From NCBI GenBank assembly GCA_937958185.1, contig CALFFN010000018.1:1-30849 (forward strand): a DNA stretch of 30,849 nucleotides, read 5' to 3'. The notes under the pieces are model-generated. The model worked only from the letters and a program-made list of their open reading frames with translations. It did not search any database and was not told the DNA's origin. This stretch comes from an uncultured Neglectibacter sp. Its GTDB lineage: Bacteria; Bacillota; Clostridia; Oscillospirales; Acutalibacteraceae. Shown here piece after piece: positions 30,792 to 30,849 of the stretch. Every line of letters begins with the position of its first letter. The stretch's first letter is position 1. The position numbers and the translations under genes are program-made.

Positions 30792-30849
30792 AGATCGGAA
30801 GAGCGTCGTGTAGGGAAAGAGTGTAGATCTCGGTGGTCGGCGTATCATT
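30792..30849 (-). other. Illumina TruSeq universal adapter left on contig end (artefact)
   Basis: These 58 bases are the reverse complement of the TruSeq universal adapter, from AGATCGGAAGAGCGTCG inward to the flow-cell end CGTATCATT, with one mismatch at 30840 (G for C). Translated on the minus strand it gives the well-known false peptide beginning IRRPPRSTLFPYTTLFRS. It is not biological sequence and should be trimmed before annotation. Confidence 0.98.

Noticed and set aside
30792..30848. N-terminal extension of V-ATPase subunit A reading IRRPPRSTLFPYTTLFRS
   Set aside because: This peptide is the translation of an Illumina adapter, not protein-coding genome sequence.

Overview
The window looks like chromosomal DNA of a moderately GC-rich, probably spore-forming anaerobic Firmicute (class Clostridia, perhaps a gut Oscillospiraceae-like lineage). 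The reasons are consensus sigma-A promoters (TTGACA-17-TATAAT) with AGGAGG-type ribosome binding sites, a YaaH/SleL-type LysM-GH18 spore glucosaminidase, a V-type ATPase, a standalone rubredoxin, an Nfn transhydrogenase pair, an iron-dependent alcohol dehydrogenase and a Feo locus with its Cys-rich partner. The species call is inference. The right end is not biological: the last 58 bases (30792-30849) are an Illumina TruSeq universal adapter left on a contig end.

Layout. Bases 1-915: a tRNA-Leu(GAG) cut by the window edge, and a class I glutamine amidotransferase-like hydrolase (minus). Bases 896-5013: a VanY-type D,D-carboxypeptidase, then gltX-glnS. Bases 5130-7141: birA-bioY-DUF1284, overlapping genes behind a promoter with a good BirA-type operator. 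Bases 7221-7936: a PAP2-like phosphatase (minus), divergent from queH-amidohydrolase-nuclease-like gene (to 10147). Bases 10157-11888: sleL/yaaH (minus) and a small unknown protein. Bases 12034-15960: an iron alcohol dehydrogenase behind two tandem Rex-like palindromes, then nfnA-nfnB. Bases 16080-19785: a minus-strand run feoA-feoB-Cys-rich peptide-unknown membrane protein-TfoX C-terminal domain. Bases 19896-21089: an EnvC-like M23 peptidase. Bases 21176-24764 (minus): a geranylgeranyl-reductase-type flavoprotein, a sugar-phosphate isomerase-like protein, two paralogous GNAT acetyltransferases and an HxlR regulator. Bases 24860-27551 (plus): a degenerate metallo-beta-lactamase-fold protein, a zinc macrodomain hydrolase and a class M sirtuin. 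Bases 27638-30791 (minus): rubredoxin and V-ATPase subunits D, B and partial A.

The most interesting region is 24354-27551. A one-cysteine HxlR regulator faces a probable operon encoding a reversible protein ADP-ribosylation pair (SirTM writer and zinc-macrodomain eraser) plus an MBL-like protein that has lost the canonical metal motif. No lipoyl-carrier (GcvH-L) or lipoate ligase gene, the usual partners in staphylococci and streptococci, is next to it. Similar palindromic elements lie in front of both the regulator and the operon, so redox-controlled ADP-ribosylation with an unknown target is a reasonable hypothesis.

Regulation readable from sequence includes a biotin (BirA) operator, tandem NADH-responsive (Rex-like) operators, a palindrome on the feo promoter, and several bidirectional terminators between convergent genes. 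Nearly every gene has a clear Shine-Dalgarno site. The only real intergenic stretch over 300 bases, 24690-25012, is filled by divergent promoters and operator-like repeats. No insertion sequence, CRISPR array, rRNA or prophage was seen.
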